Source: Thermococcus sp. CX2 | GTDB taxonomy: Archaea > Methanobacteriota_B > Thermococci > Thermococcales > Thermococcaceae | Direction of reading: 5' to 3' | NCBI RefSeq assembly: GCF_012027555.1 | Contig: NZ_SNUQ01000008.1 | Span: 1-35,966, forward strand | Length of the DNA: 35,966 nt | The notes under the pieces: generated by a model | The model's input: the letters and a program-made list of their open reading frames with translations, nothing else | What the model was told of the DNA's origin: nothing | The model's database searches: none | Part shown: piece by piece, positions 8,479 to 16,364 of the stretch | Layout of the letters: every line of letters begins with the position of its first letter | Numbering within the stretch: the first letter of the stretch is position 1 | Position numbers and translations under genes: made by a program

Positions 8479-8886
8479 ATGCCAACTGCCGAGGATATTC
8501 TGAACAGGGAAATAGCCAGGGTGAACCTCCATCTGCCGGTCGTGAGACCTACCCTGCGCCAACTCCTCGATGTTGAGGAGCCTAAAGTTCGCCTCCGTGA
8601 CGGAAGCTACCACTACTTCAGGCGCTCGGAGCTCGAGTACCTCCGCTCCCTTCTCGATGACGGTGAAGAGGATAAGCTCAGGGTTCCCATAGTCCTGGAG
8701 ATAAGCACCATCTACAGGGGCTATTTCAGGGTTAGGGGCAGGATTGAGGTCAAGGTCATAGACAAGGTTCTTGGCACCTATAACGTACTGGATGAGAAAA
8801 GCGAGGAGCTATATCCTAGGTATCTTCTGCCGAAAATCAGAAAAACCCTTCCAACCACAACAACATACGCCTTCATAGCGGAGTGA
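8479..8886 (+). CDS. UPF0216 (DUF61) family protein
   Basis: A 135-residue protein of the archaeal UPF0216/DUF61 family, whose function is not known to me. Recognition rests on the N-terminal LNREIARVNLHLPVVRPTLR, the central RLRDGSYHYFRRSEL and the beta-rich IVLEISTIYRGYFRVRG. It has no signal peptide or membrane helix and should be cytosolic. There is no clear Shine-Dalgarno sequence before the ATG, and a weak TATA-like tract lies about 25-30 bp upstream (near 8449-8455), so the mRNA may be leaderless. A small membrane-protein gene follows within six bases. Confidence 0.85.
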   Translation: MPTAEDILNREIARVNLHLPVVRPTLRQLLDVEEPKVRLRDGSYHYFRRSELEYLRSLLDDGEEDKLRVPIVLEISTIYRGYFRVRGRIEVKVIDKVLGTYNVLDEKSEELYPRYLLPKIRKTLPTTTTYAFIAE

Positions 8887-8892
8887 TGCCCG

Positions 8893-9168
8893 ATGGACGA
8901 AAATACACGGGTTTTAAGAGACTATATCATTTTCACTGTCCCCCATGTGACGATGTTAGCCGGTGCGGTACTTGGTGTTCTTCTTCTCCTGGGTGTTAGA
9001 CCAAACGTTGCCCTCGGGATTTTTACGGCCTTCTACGGTTTCATGCTGCTCATTCTGGCCCTTGTGATAAGGCCCCACTTTTCCAAGCTGACCATCTACA
9101 AAGTTGCGGTGGCTTTTTTTGTGGGTTTGATTCTTATGGGTGCCCTGCTCCTGTTCTATGGAGAGTAG
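8893..9168 (+). CDS. Small three-helix membrane protein, function unknown
   Basis: The 91-residue protein has three hydrophobic helices at about 13-33, 39-59 and 68-88, with short charged ends. I do not recognise a family. It starts six bases after the UPF0216 stop and is probably co-transcribed with it. The TATA box of the next gene begins only two bases after its stop codon. Confidence 0.65.
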   Translation: MDENTRVLRDYIIFTVPHVTMLAGAVLGVLLLLGVRPNVALGIFTAFYGFMLLILALVIRPHFSKLTIYKVAVAFFVGLILMGALLLFYGE

Positions 9169-9170
9169 CC

Positions 9171-9178
9171 TTTATATG
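9171..9178 (+). promoter_or_regulatory. TATA box for the secreted protein gene at 9211
   Basis: TTTATATG lies 40 bp before the ATG and predicts a start near 9199. RBS GGTGGGAACGC follows directly. Confidence 0.5.
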
Positions 9179-9210
9179 GACAAAGTCACAACTACCAATG
9201 GTGGGAACGC

Positions 9211-10815
9211 ATGAGAAGGGCAATAGTCACGTTGATCGCTTTACTGTTGGTTATCTCGACCCTGCCTAGCTCTTCCGCCCAGTTCGTGAGCTTCACAACG
9301 AATGATGTAATAACCGTTCTCCGCGGAGACTACAGTACAGGAACGATCCAGCTTACCAACGCTGGTGGCCTCAGCTTTAAGGTGGTCAGCTACCAAGATT
9401 TCTGGGTTGAGGACTCGAACGGAAACCGGGTTTCTGGATTCGATTTAACTATCCACCCCGGGATATTCAGCGACTGGTCACCCCAGAAAACTTACTCTCT
9501 CCTCTATAACATCTCGTGCAATGCGAGTGTGGAGGGAGGAACTTACACTCTTTATCTAAAGTTCTGGGCCTTCACCAGTGAAGGTTCGATGTATATTGTT
9601 CATGCTGAGGTTCCTCTCAGGGTTATAGCTGAACCCCTTCGCTTTGAGGTTGCGGAGGCCTACGTCAAGGAAAGGCTCGGTTCTCCGTATATCCTCAATG
9701 GGGAGACCCTAGTTGTTTTCTCTCATGTCATTAACATAGGACACTCCAACGTCAGTATATCTGCGGCAGTGTTGTTCACAGGGAATGGAAATGTCTACTT
9801 CTTCGAGAACAGGACGCTTGAGATGGTTCCTGGTGACAACCTCGTTAAGTTTGAAATTCCTGTGGGCTATGAGATTCCGGAGGGCACTTACAAACTTGAC
9901 TACATCCTACAGTACAGTGATGGAAGCTATAGATACTCCAGAGAGTTCCCGGTCAAGTTTGGGGTCAGGCTTGTGGGTTTATCCCTCCAGTCGAGCGAGG
10001 TGAAACTTGGTGAGGATAACAGGGCTTACCTGACACTCCTCTCTGAGAGGTCAATAGGGCTGAACCTCACCGTGGAGACTTACAAAGGGGGAAGCCTCAT
10101 CTCAAACATGACCACTCCAATAACTGTTAGTGGAGGTACCGATGTTTTGGACGTGTCCCTCCCGACAAACGTTCCTGGTTTCCTTAGGGCGTTCATAAAG
10201 CTGACCTTCAACGGCAGATTGATTGGTGAGGGCAACGTATCTTATACTGTCCTGGCTCCGCCCGTGATTAGGAACGTAACTTATGAGCGGCTATCAGAGG
10301 ATGAGGTTGTTTTTACCATTAGTATCCTTAATCCCAACGAGGGTAACGTTGATGGTACCCTCGCGTACAGGATAATCAGTGAAGGCAACGTGCTCTACAG
10401 GGAGTCCATTCCGGAGACACTGAAGCAGGGTATCAACGAGATAACCCTTGAGCTCAAACTTCCTGTAGGGAAGGTCGTTGAATACGAATTTACGCTATCC
10501 TCGATGGATGAGGACAGCAGTGTGAAGGGGGAAGTCTACCTCCAGCCACCAGTAACTACAACGACAACGGCAACGAGCAGTACGAACAACATCACAACAA
10601 CGACTACTGAAGGCGGTGTATCCTCTGTATGGTGGATGGCCTTTCTCGTCGTAGTCATCCTGCTTTTCGTTGCTGGCGCATTCTACTACACAAAAACTGG
10701 AGGGAAAACAAAGAAGCACTTCAGACCAAAGCCAAAAAGACGCTCGCCGCTTGGCAGGTTCAAAAGGCCAAAAGAGCCAAGATTCAGTGAGAACAGGGAG
10801 CTCCCAAAGAAGTAA
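9211..10815 (+). CDS. Secreted, membrane-anchored beta-rich surface protein with a basic cytoplasmic tail
   Basis: A 534-residue protein with a cleavable-looking signal peptide (residues 1-23, ending SSSAQ). It is followed by several repeated beta-sandwich-like segments with NEW/CARDB character, for example GGTYTLYLKFW and EGTYKLDYILQY. Next come a Thr-rich linker (about 447-466) and one transmembrane helix (about 474-494). It ends in about 40 cytoplasmic residues rich in Lys, Arg and Pro. Many Asn-X-Ser/Thr sites suggest glycosylation. No catalytic motif is visible. The long basic tail is unlike the short KKK anchors of most Thermococcales surface proteins and could contact nucleic acid or a cytoplasmic partner, which is speculation. 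The gene has its own TATA box. Confidence 0.7.
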   Translation: MRRAIVTLIALLLVISTLPSSSAQFVSFTTNDVITVLRGDYSTGTIQLTNAGGLSFKVVSYQDFWVEDSNGNRVSGFDLTIHPGIFSDWSPQKTYSLLYNISCNASVEGGTYTLYLKFWAFTSEGSMYIVHAEVPLRVIAEPLRFEVAEAYVKERLGSPYILNGETLVVFSHVINIGHSNVSISAAVLFTGNGNVYFFENRTLEMVPGDNLVKFEIPVGYEIPEGTYKLDYILQYSDGSYRYSREFPVKFGVRLVGLSLQSSEVKLGEDNRAYLTLLSERSIGLNLTVETYKGGSLISNMTTPITVSGGTDVLDVSLPTNVPGFLRAFIKLTFNGRLIGEGNVSYTVLAPPVIRNVTYERLSEDEVVFTISILNPNEGNVDGTLAYRIISEGNVLYRESIPETLKQGINEITLELKLPVGKVVEYEFTLSSMDEDSSVKGEVYLQPPVTTTTTATSSTNNITTTTTEGGVSSVWWMAFLVVVILLFVAGAFYYTKTGGKTKKHFRPKPKRRSPLGRFKRPKEPRFSENRELPKK

Positions 10816-10828
10816 CATTCAATACCAA

Positions 10829-10840
10829 ACCTTTTTATTA
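10829..10840 (+). promoter_or_regulatory. Promoter of the RNase P RNA gene
   Basis: ACCTTTTTATTA is a good BRE/TATA element centred about 26 bp before the start of the P1 helix at 10862. This spacing is that expected for an archaeal transcription start. Confidence 0.65.
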
Positions 10841-10861
10841 CCTTTTCTACAACTTCCCCTT

Positions 10862-11184
10862 GGCGAGGGGGTCGGGGGCCCTCGGGATGCTCCTGAGGAA
10901 GTTCCGCCCACCGCACCGGGGCCGCGGTGCCGCAAGGCACCTCCTGAGAGGGAGGGCAACGGCGCAGAAACGACACGTCCCGGCGGAGATGGGTATGAAA
11001 GCGGCGAAGGGGCCGGCGACGGCTTCCGAGTTAACCCGCAGACGACCCGTCGGGGACCGGTGAAACGGCCGTCCCGCGGGGTGCAAGGCCGAGGGAGGGG
11101 CGATGAGTTCCGGTGGGAGCCCCGTGGTAGGCCGCTTAGTCGAATGCCCCCTTGATACAGAAGGCGGGCTACGACCCCCTCGCC
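10862..11184 (+). ncRNA. rnpB: RNase P RNA (archaeal type A)
   Basis: The catalytic RNA of RNase P, which cuts the 5' leader from pre-tRNAs. The ends form a perfect 13-bp P1 helix: GGCGAGGGGGTCG (10862-10874) pairs with CGACCCCCTCGCC (11172-11184). The conserved 5' core GAGGAAGTTCCGCCC is at 10895-10909, and the 3' core with ACAGAAGGCGGGCTAC is at 11156-11171, giving the universal P4 pairing (CCGCC with GGCGG). The interior is very GC-rich, as expected in a hyperthermophile. Open reading frames through this region are side effects of the GC content. Its 3' end overlaps, in antisense, the last codons of the EamA gene on the other strand. Confidence 0.93.
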
Positions 11185-12020
11185 CAAATGTCCAGCAGTG
11201 AAGCGAGAAGAATCAGCGCACCGCCGATGACTGTTCTGAGCTCTGGCACCTCACTGAAAACTATAAACGCGTAAACCACAGCGCTCAGTGGGTCTAAATA
11301 GCTCAATATGGCCGCTTCATTCACTTCGACCTCCTTCAGGCCGTCCATGTAGATGAGCAATGCAAAGGCCGTGTGGACGATGACGAGCACTGTAACCGCC
11401 CACCATACAGGATTTCCAACGCCGGAAACCACTATGAATGGCGCTAGAACCATTGACGCTATCGCCAGCTGGAGGAAAGTTAGAACCGAGCTGTCAACGT
11501 TCCTCAGGAACCTTCCGAGGTTCGGGATGAGGGCGTAGAAAAATGCTGCCGTTAGTGCGAAGATTATCCCCAGAAAGTCTCTGTCGTTGAAGTTCATCTC
11601 TTCTCCACTCATTATGAGGAGAAGGCCGAAGAAGGCCAGACCCACTAGGGCCCACCTTTTTACGGTTAGCCTCTCCCCCAGGAAGCGCCATGAAATGAGC
11701 GTTGCTATAACGGGTGCAAGGTAGTAAACGAGAACTGCCTTCGCTATGGTCGTGTAGTTGAAGGCCGTGAATAGGAAGACCCAGTTGAGGGCCAGAGCAA
11801 TTCCTAGCGCGACGAGGGCCTTCTGCTTCTCCTTTAGGGATTTCCTGATGTTTATGATCCATGTCTTTTTCCCGGCCCCAAAGACCAAGAAGAGCACCAG
11901 TGCACCCAGGGAAACCCTGAAGAAGGCCACACCTAACCCCGAGAGGTTGGAAAAGCGCGCAAAAATGCCCACACTTCCCCAGATGAGCATTGAGACTATG
12001 ATTTTTATCCTCCCGTTCAC
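11169..12020 (-). CDS. EamA/DMT-family transporter, third gene of the primase operon
   Basis: A 283-residue protein with ten predicted helices and the two-fold EamA repeat (SMLIWGSVGIFARFSNLSG early, and a second half from about residue 150). It is probably a metabolite exporter; the substrate is unknown. The GTG start overlaps the priS stop (GTGA), with GGGGATGA upstream, so it is translated as part of the primase operon. Its last five codons (WARGS, stop) lie inside the 3' strand of the RNase P RNA P1 helix on the opposite strand, so the C-terminal residues are fixed by the RNA. The functional link to primase is not obvious. Confidence 0.87.
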   Translation of the reverse strand: MNGRIKIIVSMLIWGSVGIFARFSNLSGLGVAFFRVSLGALVLFLVFGAGKKTWIINIRKSLKEKQKALVALGIALALNWVFLFTAFNYTTIAKAVLVYYLAPVIATLISWRFLGERLTVKRWALVGLAFFGLLLIMSGEEMNFNDRDFLGIIFALTAAFFYALIPNLGRFLRNVDSSVLTFLQLAIASMVLAPFIVVSGVGNPVWWAVTVLVIVHTAFALLIYMDGLKEVEVNEAAILSYLDPLSAVVYAFIVFSEVPELRTVIGGALILLASLLDIWARGS

Positions 12021-13051
12021 AGCTCATCCCCGTAGAGCTCAATCCACTCCTCGTAGGCTTCATTGACTTCTTCCCTTCTGAACTCTGGGACGGCGTCGCG
12101 AAGGGGGTTAAACTTCTCCAGCTTCCTTTCATCGGAGCCTATGTACGTCGCTATTAGTCCCACCTTGGAGTGTAGGCTTGATGGAAGGCGCAGAATCCTC
12201 TTAACATCAACGGTAACGCGCCCGTCGAAGTATGCCTTTGAGAACGTGCTTGAGAGGGCGAAGAGCCTTATCAGGGTTTTGTAGCCCGTCCCCTGTGGAA
12301 AAGCTGTTAGGAGTCCCTTTCTCACGAAGCCCTCATATATTTCCTCCCTGTTTTCGATTATTCTCCTAACCTGCCCCTTTCTTAGACCGATGTTGAGGAG
12401 ATGGTTCTCGTTAATCCTCCTTATGAAGTACCCGAAGCGGAGGCGGAAGACCCTGAAGTAACCCGAGGATAACATTACCTTTCTGCTCTGCACGTCTTCG
12501 AACGTTATTTCCTCTGCCGCCGATATGTACGAGAGAATCTTTTCCCTCGCCTTTGAGTCAAGCTGGAGCGCCCAGTCGTCGAGAACGCGGATGTGGTATC
12601 CTCTTCCGGAGTAGACCACGTGCACATCTTCAAATCCAAAGTCTTCCTTGAGAATAACGAGAGTGTCTTTGGCCAGCTCTCTGGCATCCTCCAGACAGAT
12701 TGGGCAGACTTCTCCAGGCTCGTGGTTGCACCTTCTGAGGGGTAAGTCCTTCGCGTCTATGTCGAACACCAGCTCCGCCCCGAGCCAGCCGCTCATGCCT
12801 TTTGGTTCTTCGTACAGTGCAACGCTTGAGTAAATCGCGTAGGGGGCTGTGGCCTTCACGTAGTCCTCCAGGTCTCTAATATCCATGAAGACGTTCTTCC
12901 TGTCGCTGGGCCCTTCCCCAGTGTGGTCAAAGCCAAACTCCCTGTTTTCAAGGGTTTCGATTATGAACTCTGGCAACTTTTTCGCGTCCCACTCGGTGCG
13001 GTAGTAGAGAATCCTCTCCTCTTTGCTCATCTCTCGGAAAAGTTCAGCCAT
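12017..13051 (-). CDS. priS: DNA primase small (catalytic) subunit PriS
   Basis: Archaeo-eukaryotic primase catalytic subunit, which makes primers for DNA replication. Visible features in a 344-residue frame are GEGPSDRKN, the catalytic Asp pair in LVFDIDAKD (about 97/99), a zinc-binding RCNHEPGEVCPIC (Cys108, His110, Cys116, Cys119), the nucleotide-binding YSGRGYHIRVLD and the C-terminal FDGRVTVDVKRILRLPSSLH. I chose the ATG at 13051 rather than 13093 or 13057 because GGTGAT sits four bases upstream and the resulting N-terminus (MAELFREMSKEER) matches remembered Pyrococcus and Thermococcus PriS. The upstream priL overlaps it by eight bases, so the two subunits are coupled. Confidence 0.95.
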   Translation of the reverse strand: MAELFREMSKEERILYYRTEWDAKKLPEFIIETLENREFGFDHTGEGPSDRKNVFMDIRDLEDYVKATAPYAIYSSVALYEEPKGMSGWLGAELVFDIDAKDLPLRRCNHEPGEVCPICLEDARELAKDTLVILKEDFGFEDVHVVYSGRGYHIRVLDDWALQLDSKAREKILSYISAAEEITFEDVQSRKVMLSSGYFRVFRLRFGYFIRRINENHLLNIGLRKGQVRRIIENREEIYEGFVRKGLLTAFPQGTGYKTLIRLFALSSTFSKAYFDGRVTVDVKRILRLPSSLHSKVGLIATYIGSDERKLEKFNPLRDAVPEFRREEVNEAYEEWIELYGDEL

Positions 13052-14246
13052 TCTCATCACCTTCTCCAGTCCTTTCAGCTTTTCTGCTCTCAAAGTAGAG
13101 TTTTCTGAGGTAGTAGGTCAGTGGGTTCTTGATATTCTTGCAGTCCCGGTCTGGCTTGCAGAGCTGGGGCGCGTTAGCCCGAATCTTTGCACAGTTTGGA
13201 GGGAAATACCAGGTGGAGTTGCCGCTGTCTTCCAGTGTTGGCCTATCAGTTAGGCCGAAACCGAGGTGGTACCAGATGTTCTTAATTTCATGGGGCTGAT
13301 CCTCAAAGAGGGGCGGCGAGCAGCGGTTCCCTGCCTCTATGATGATGGGGAGTATCTCCTTCTCAATTATGCTCAAATCTTGAATGCAATCCCTGACCCT
13401 CACGTCCCTCCTTGGAGGATTTGGACATATCCTTGCGTAGCTCAGGAAGGAGGTGAGCAGAACGGTTATTGCATAATTCCTCAGGCCAGAGGGGACACCG
13501 CCGAGGGCTATCTTAACACAGGGTGGGAACAGGTCGAAGCGCAGGGGTTGGGCTTCTGCAGAGCCCATTCTCTCAAGCCGTTCTTTGAAGTACTCCTTGG
13601 CAAGTTCACTTAGTCTTTCGTAGAGTTGAAGGTAATAGTTCGGAAGTTCATCCCTTATTTCATAGAGAAGGTTTGCTACCCTCTCGAGGTTCTTCTCGAA
13701 GGCGTTTTTCCACAGTCTCAAGATCTGCTCTTGGGTTAGGAATGCATAACCTCCCCTTACGTAGACTTCCTTCAGGTTTCCATCCCACAGATCGAGGAAT
13801 TTTTTCAGCTCAATTTTGTATTTGAGTCTCAGCCTCTCTCTGTCGCTTTGGGATAGTTCGGTGTGATGGGTTCGCTCCAGTATGACCCTATCCTTGTTGG
13901 GGATCTCTCCTTCTCCAGCGTTCTCCAGCGGAACTGCGATTCCCTTTATGTCTCTGGCTTGCTTTATCCTTTCAGAGTAGATTTTGAGGTTTGCCTCTTT
14001 CACCAGCTCCATTTCTATACCATACGGTGAAAACGCAAGGGCCCCGAGGAGGGCGTAAAATGTCATAAGGTCCTGGAGCCCACTGAGACGTAGGACATCT
14101 TCCGGAATCTCACCAGATTTTACCCACACTACTCTCTCCAGAGCTTGTTCTATTCCAACGTAAGAGGGAATTTTCGTGAGCAGATTAGTGATATCGCCGA
14201 GTTCCTTGACGAGCTCCCTTGCTTCATGTCCAAAGGGGTCTAACAT
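13044..14246 (-). CDS. priL: DNA primase large subunit PriL
   Basis: Regulatory iron-sulfur subunit of the archaeal primase, needed for initiation and primer-length control. The 400-residue protein has an alpha-helical N-terminal half. Its C-terminal domain carries conserved cysteines in PPCVKIAL, RCSPPLF, NCAKI and LCKPDRDC, expected to hold the [4Fe-4S] cluster. FPPNCAKIRANAPQLC is the most recognisable stretch. I chose the ATG at 14246 (MLDPFGHEARELV) because GGTGAGGCC lies directly before it and matches remembered Pyrococcus PriL; the ATG 15 bases upstream lacks a site. It heads the priL-priS-EamA operon, and its promoter is divergent from the KaiC-like gene. Confidence 0.94.
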   Translation of the reverse strand: MLDPFGHEARELVKELGDITNLLTKIPSYVGIEQALERVVWVKSGEIPEDVLRLSGLQDLMTFYALLGALAFSPYGIEMELVKEANLKIYSERIKQARDIKGIAVPLENAGEGEIPNKDRVILERTHHTELSQSDRERLRLKYKIELKKFLDLWDGNLKEVYVRGGYAFLTQEQILRLWKNAFEKNLERVANLLYEIRDELPNYYLQLYERLSELAKEYFKERLERMGSAEAQPLRFDLFPPCVKIALGGVPSGLRNYAITVLLTSFLSYARICPNPPRRDVRVRDCIQDLSIIEKEILPIIIEAGNRCSPPLFEDQPHEIKNIWYHLGFGLTDRPTLEDSGNSTWYFPPNCAKIRANAPQLCKPDRDCKNIKNPLTYYLRKLYFESRKAERTGEGDENG

Positions 14247-14278
14247 GGCCTCACCTCTCATCTTTATTTTGGTAGGGG

Positions 14279-14289
14279 CATAAAACTCT
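14279..14289 (-). promoter_or_regulatory. TATA element of the priL-priS operon
   Basis: The minus strand reads GAGTTTTATGC, predicting a start near 14259 and a very short leader with the GGTGAGGCC ribosome-binding site. Confidence 0.45.
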
Positions 14290-14302
14290 TATGCATCCCA
14301 AA

Positions 14303-14312
14303 AGTTTTATAT
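14303..14312 (+). promoter_or_regulatory. TATA element of the KaiC-like gene
   Basis: AGTTTTATAT lies directly next to the divergent priL TATA element (about 15 bp apart), so the two pre-initiation complexes would face away from each other and could compete for space. Confidence 0.55.
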
Positions 14313-14381
14313 CCATTCAAGTCCACAAGTTATATTAGGTGGAGATATCGGTTCGTAGTGAACACCCCGAAGGTGATTCGG

Positions 14382-15131
14382 ATGATCGGAAAATATGAGA
14401 TTGAGAGGGTGAAAAGTGGTATTCCAGGTTTTGATGATTTAATTCAGGGGGGATTCCCAAAGGGGACTACTGTTCTTGTCACTGGTCCAACAGGGAGCGG
14501 TAAGACCACGTTTGCTGTTCAGTTTGTTTATAAAGGTGCCGAGATGTACAATGAGCCGGGAGTTATAGTTACCCTAGAGGAGAGAGCACAGGACCTAAGG
14601 AGAGAAATGAAGGCTTTCGGATGGGATCTTGAGGAATATGAGAAGAAAAGGATGATAGCTATAGTTGATGGTGTCAGTGCTGTTGTTGGTATCCCCTCTG
14701 AGGAGCCGTTCGTTCTTGAGGGGAACATCAACGCGGAGGACTTTCTCCGTTACATCTACCGCGTGGTTAAATCAATAAACGCGAAGCGGCTTGTTATAGA
14801 CTCCATCCCCTCAATAGCCTTTAGACTTAGGGAAGAATCCAGAATAAGGGAAGTTCTTCTGCAGCTTAACACGATACTCCTTGAGATCGGTGTTACTTCA
14901 ATTTTAACCACTGAAGCTCCCGATCCTAGCAGGGGCAGGATAAGCAAGTACGGCGTGGAAGAGTATGTTGCAAGGGGTGTTGTCCTACTGGACTTCGTGG
15001 AGAAGGACGTGGAGCTGAAACGCTATCTCCTCATCAGAAAGATGCGTGAGACCAAACATTCTATGAAGAAATACCCCTTCGAGATAACTGAGGAAGGCAT
15101 TGTCGTTTATCCAAGCGGTGAGGTTTATTGA
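14382..15131 (+). CDS. Single-domain KaiC/RadA-like RecA-superfamily ATPase (UPF0273 type)
   Basis: A 249-residue single RecA-fold domain. It has Walker A GPTGSGKTT, a KaiC-type start (RVKSGIPGFDDLIQGGFPKG), TLEERAQDLRREMKAFGWDL, and Walker B in RLVIDSIPSI. The catalytic Glu pair position and the C-terminal RYLLIRKMRETKHS are typical of archaeal KaiC-like proteins. The cellular role of this group is not firmly known; signalling, recombination control and transcription links have been proposed. I chose ATG 14382 over the GTG at 14358 because GGTGATTCGG directly precedes it. It is transcribed divergently from priL. Confidence 0.85.
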   Translation: MIGKYEIERVKSGIPGFDDLIQGGFPKGTTVLVTGPTGSGKTTFAVQFVYKGAEMYNEPGVIVTLEERAQDLRREMKAFGWDLEEYEKKRMIAIVDGVSAVVGIPSEEPFVLEGNINAEDFLRYIYRVVKSINAKRLVIDSIPSIAFRLREESRIREVLLQLNTILLEIGVTSILTTEAPDPSRGRISKYGVEEYVARGVVLLDFVEKDVELKRYLLIRKMRETKHSMKKYPFEITEEGIVVYPSGEVY

Positions 15132-15156
15132 TTCCCTCTTTTCTGCTTCTTATTCT
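15132..15156 (+). terminator. Pyrimidine-rich terminator after the KaiC-like gene
   Basis: The 25 bases after the stop are almost entirely T and C with repeated T runs, the usual archaeal termination signal. Confidence 0.5.
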
Positions 15157-15166
15157 AATGGGGTAA

Positions 15167-15176
15167 ACTTTTTAAG
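15167..15176 (+). promoter_or_regulatory. TATA box of the secreted-protein/TctA gene pair
   Basis: ACTTTTTAAG is centred about 27 bp before the ATG at 15198. No Shine-Dalgarno sequence lies between them, so the transcript is predicted to be leaderless. Confidence 0.55.
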
Positions 15177-15197
15177 TCTTCATTGTTACTATAAATC

Positions 15198-16364
15198 ATG
15201 GTCAGAAACAAAAGACTAACAGTGGTTTTAATTATCGGCTCCATAATAGTTTTAAGCGCCATGGCTACTTTTGGGGAGCAGAACGAGAAGCTAGATGAGT
15301 TCACGGGGTTATGTGTGTACTCCTCGGCGTCTTTTTCAGTTTTGAGCGACGGAAAAACGAGCGTTGGGGTTTATGCTCCCCTTGAGGAAGGAAGGGTTTA
15401 CAAGATAACTGGCAGGCTTATGAACTCCTCAGGCGAGTTAAGGATAAAGCCGGTAATGGTTGAACCTGCCGAGCTCGGTTTTCCACTGGAAAAGATCACA
15501 GGCGCTTACTGGCCCACTGACGGTTGCTATCTCCTAACACCAGACAGGATTAGGCTCGGGAGCTGCCTTAATGTATCGAAGGGTGAGGTTGTAGAGGCTG
15601 AAGGGCTGTGGTATGGGAGAAAGTTCTACGTCTTGAGATATCGAGGTTTTGGTATCCCAGAAACACCCTGGGATGGGATGCCGTGGAGTGTTGAGGGAGT
15701 TGTGCTCTATACGGGCTCGAGAACTGTTATCTGGAACGGAAGTGAAGAGATCGTTCTATATCTGCCCTACGGAACAGAGCTCGAACTCGGCAAGAAAATC
15801 CACGTTCTTGGGATAGCGAAGTTCTATTCCAAGCTTTCGCTCATCGTTGATTCCCCCGATGACGTTGATGTTGTGGGAGATGCAGATCGTAAAAACGTCT
15901 CTCTGGCGCGTGTTGGGGACATAGCCTTTGGTACCTGCATTGTCACGGATGTTGGCCGTTCTCTTAGGCTTAACTGCACGGAGTTGAGGCTCTACGGCTT
16001 CTCGGCCCGGGTTGGAGACACCGTCTCATTTGAGGCCCTCAGGAGGAAGTCATCTCTGTACTGCCTTAGCTGTGAAGTTGTCAAGCCCAGGGAGGAGCTC
16101 CCTAACGCCATCTGCGACTTCGAGGGAGGTAAACTTGTCAGAATAAGCGGAGTGGTCGAGTGGGCTAAGGTATACAAAAACGGCTTTGGGCTTGCGAACG
16201 TTACAGACGGAAACTGTTGGGTTCTCCTCAAGCTCAGGAAATCCCTTGGAATTTCGCTGGAGAAGAATCAGACGGTTACGGCCTACGGGGTCTTCACAAC
16301 TTACCGAGACATGCCCGCCCTTGAAATAGCCTCGGGTGATGACCTTTGCTCAGGGAGATGCTAG
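15198..16364 (+). CDS. Secreted or signal-anchored multi-Cys protein with OB-fold-like repeats, function unknown
   Basis: The 388-residue protein has an N-terminal hydrophobic segment (residues 8-23, signal peptide or anchor). At least three beta-rich modules of about 90 residues follow, each with a V-x-G-x-V/I opening (VYKITGRL, WSVEGVVLYTG, LVRISGVVEWAKVYKNG) that resembles OB-folds of the nucleic-acid or ligand-binding type. It contains about ten cysteines outside the signal segment, which suggests disulfides in an extracellular protein. The mRNA looks leaderless. The 3' end overlaps the next gene, a TctA-like permease, by 19 bases, so the two are coupled. The name is a fold-level guess, and no enzyme motif is seen. 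Confidence 0.72.
   Translation: MVRNKRLTVVLIIGSIIVLSAMATFGEQNEKLDEFTGLCVYSSASFSVLSDGKTSVGVYAPLEEGRVYKITGRLMNSSGELRIKPVMVEPAELGFPLEKITGAYWPTDGCYLLTPDRIRLGSCLNVSKGEVVEAEGLWYGRKFYVLRYRGFGIPETPWDGMPWSVEGVVLYTGSRTVIWNGSEEIVLYLPYGTELELGKKIHVLGIAKFYSKLSLIVDSPDDVDVVGDADRKNVSLARVGDIAFGTCIVTDVGRSLRLNCTELRLYGFSARVGDTVSFEALRRKSSLYCLSCEVVKPREELPNAICDFEGGKLVRISGVVEWAKVYKNGFGLANVTDGNCWVLLKLRKSLGISLEKNQTVTAYGVFTTYRDMPALEIASGDDLCSGRC

Noticed and set aside
10819..11187. Open frames on both strands through the 10.8-11.2 kb region
   Set aside because: The DNA is the RNase P RNA gene. Pro/Arg/Gly-rich translations come from its high GC content.
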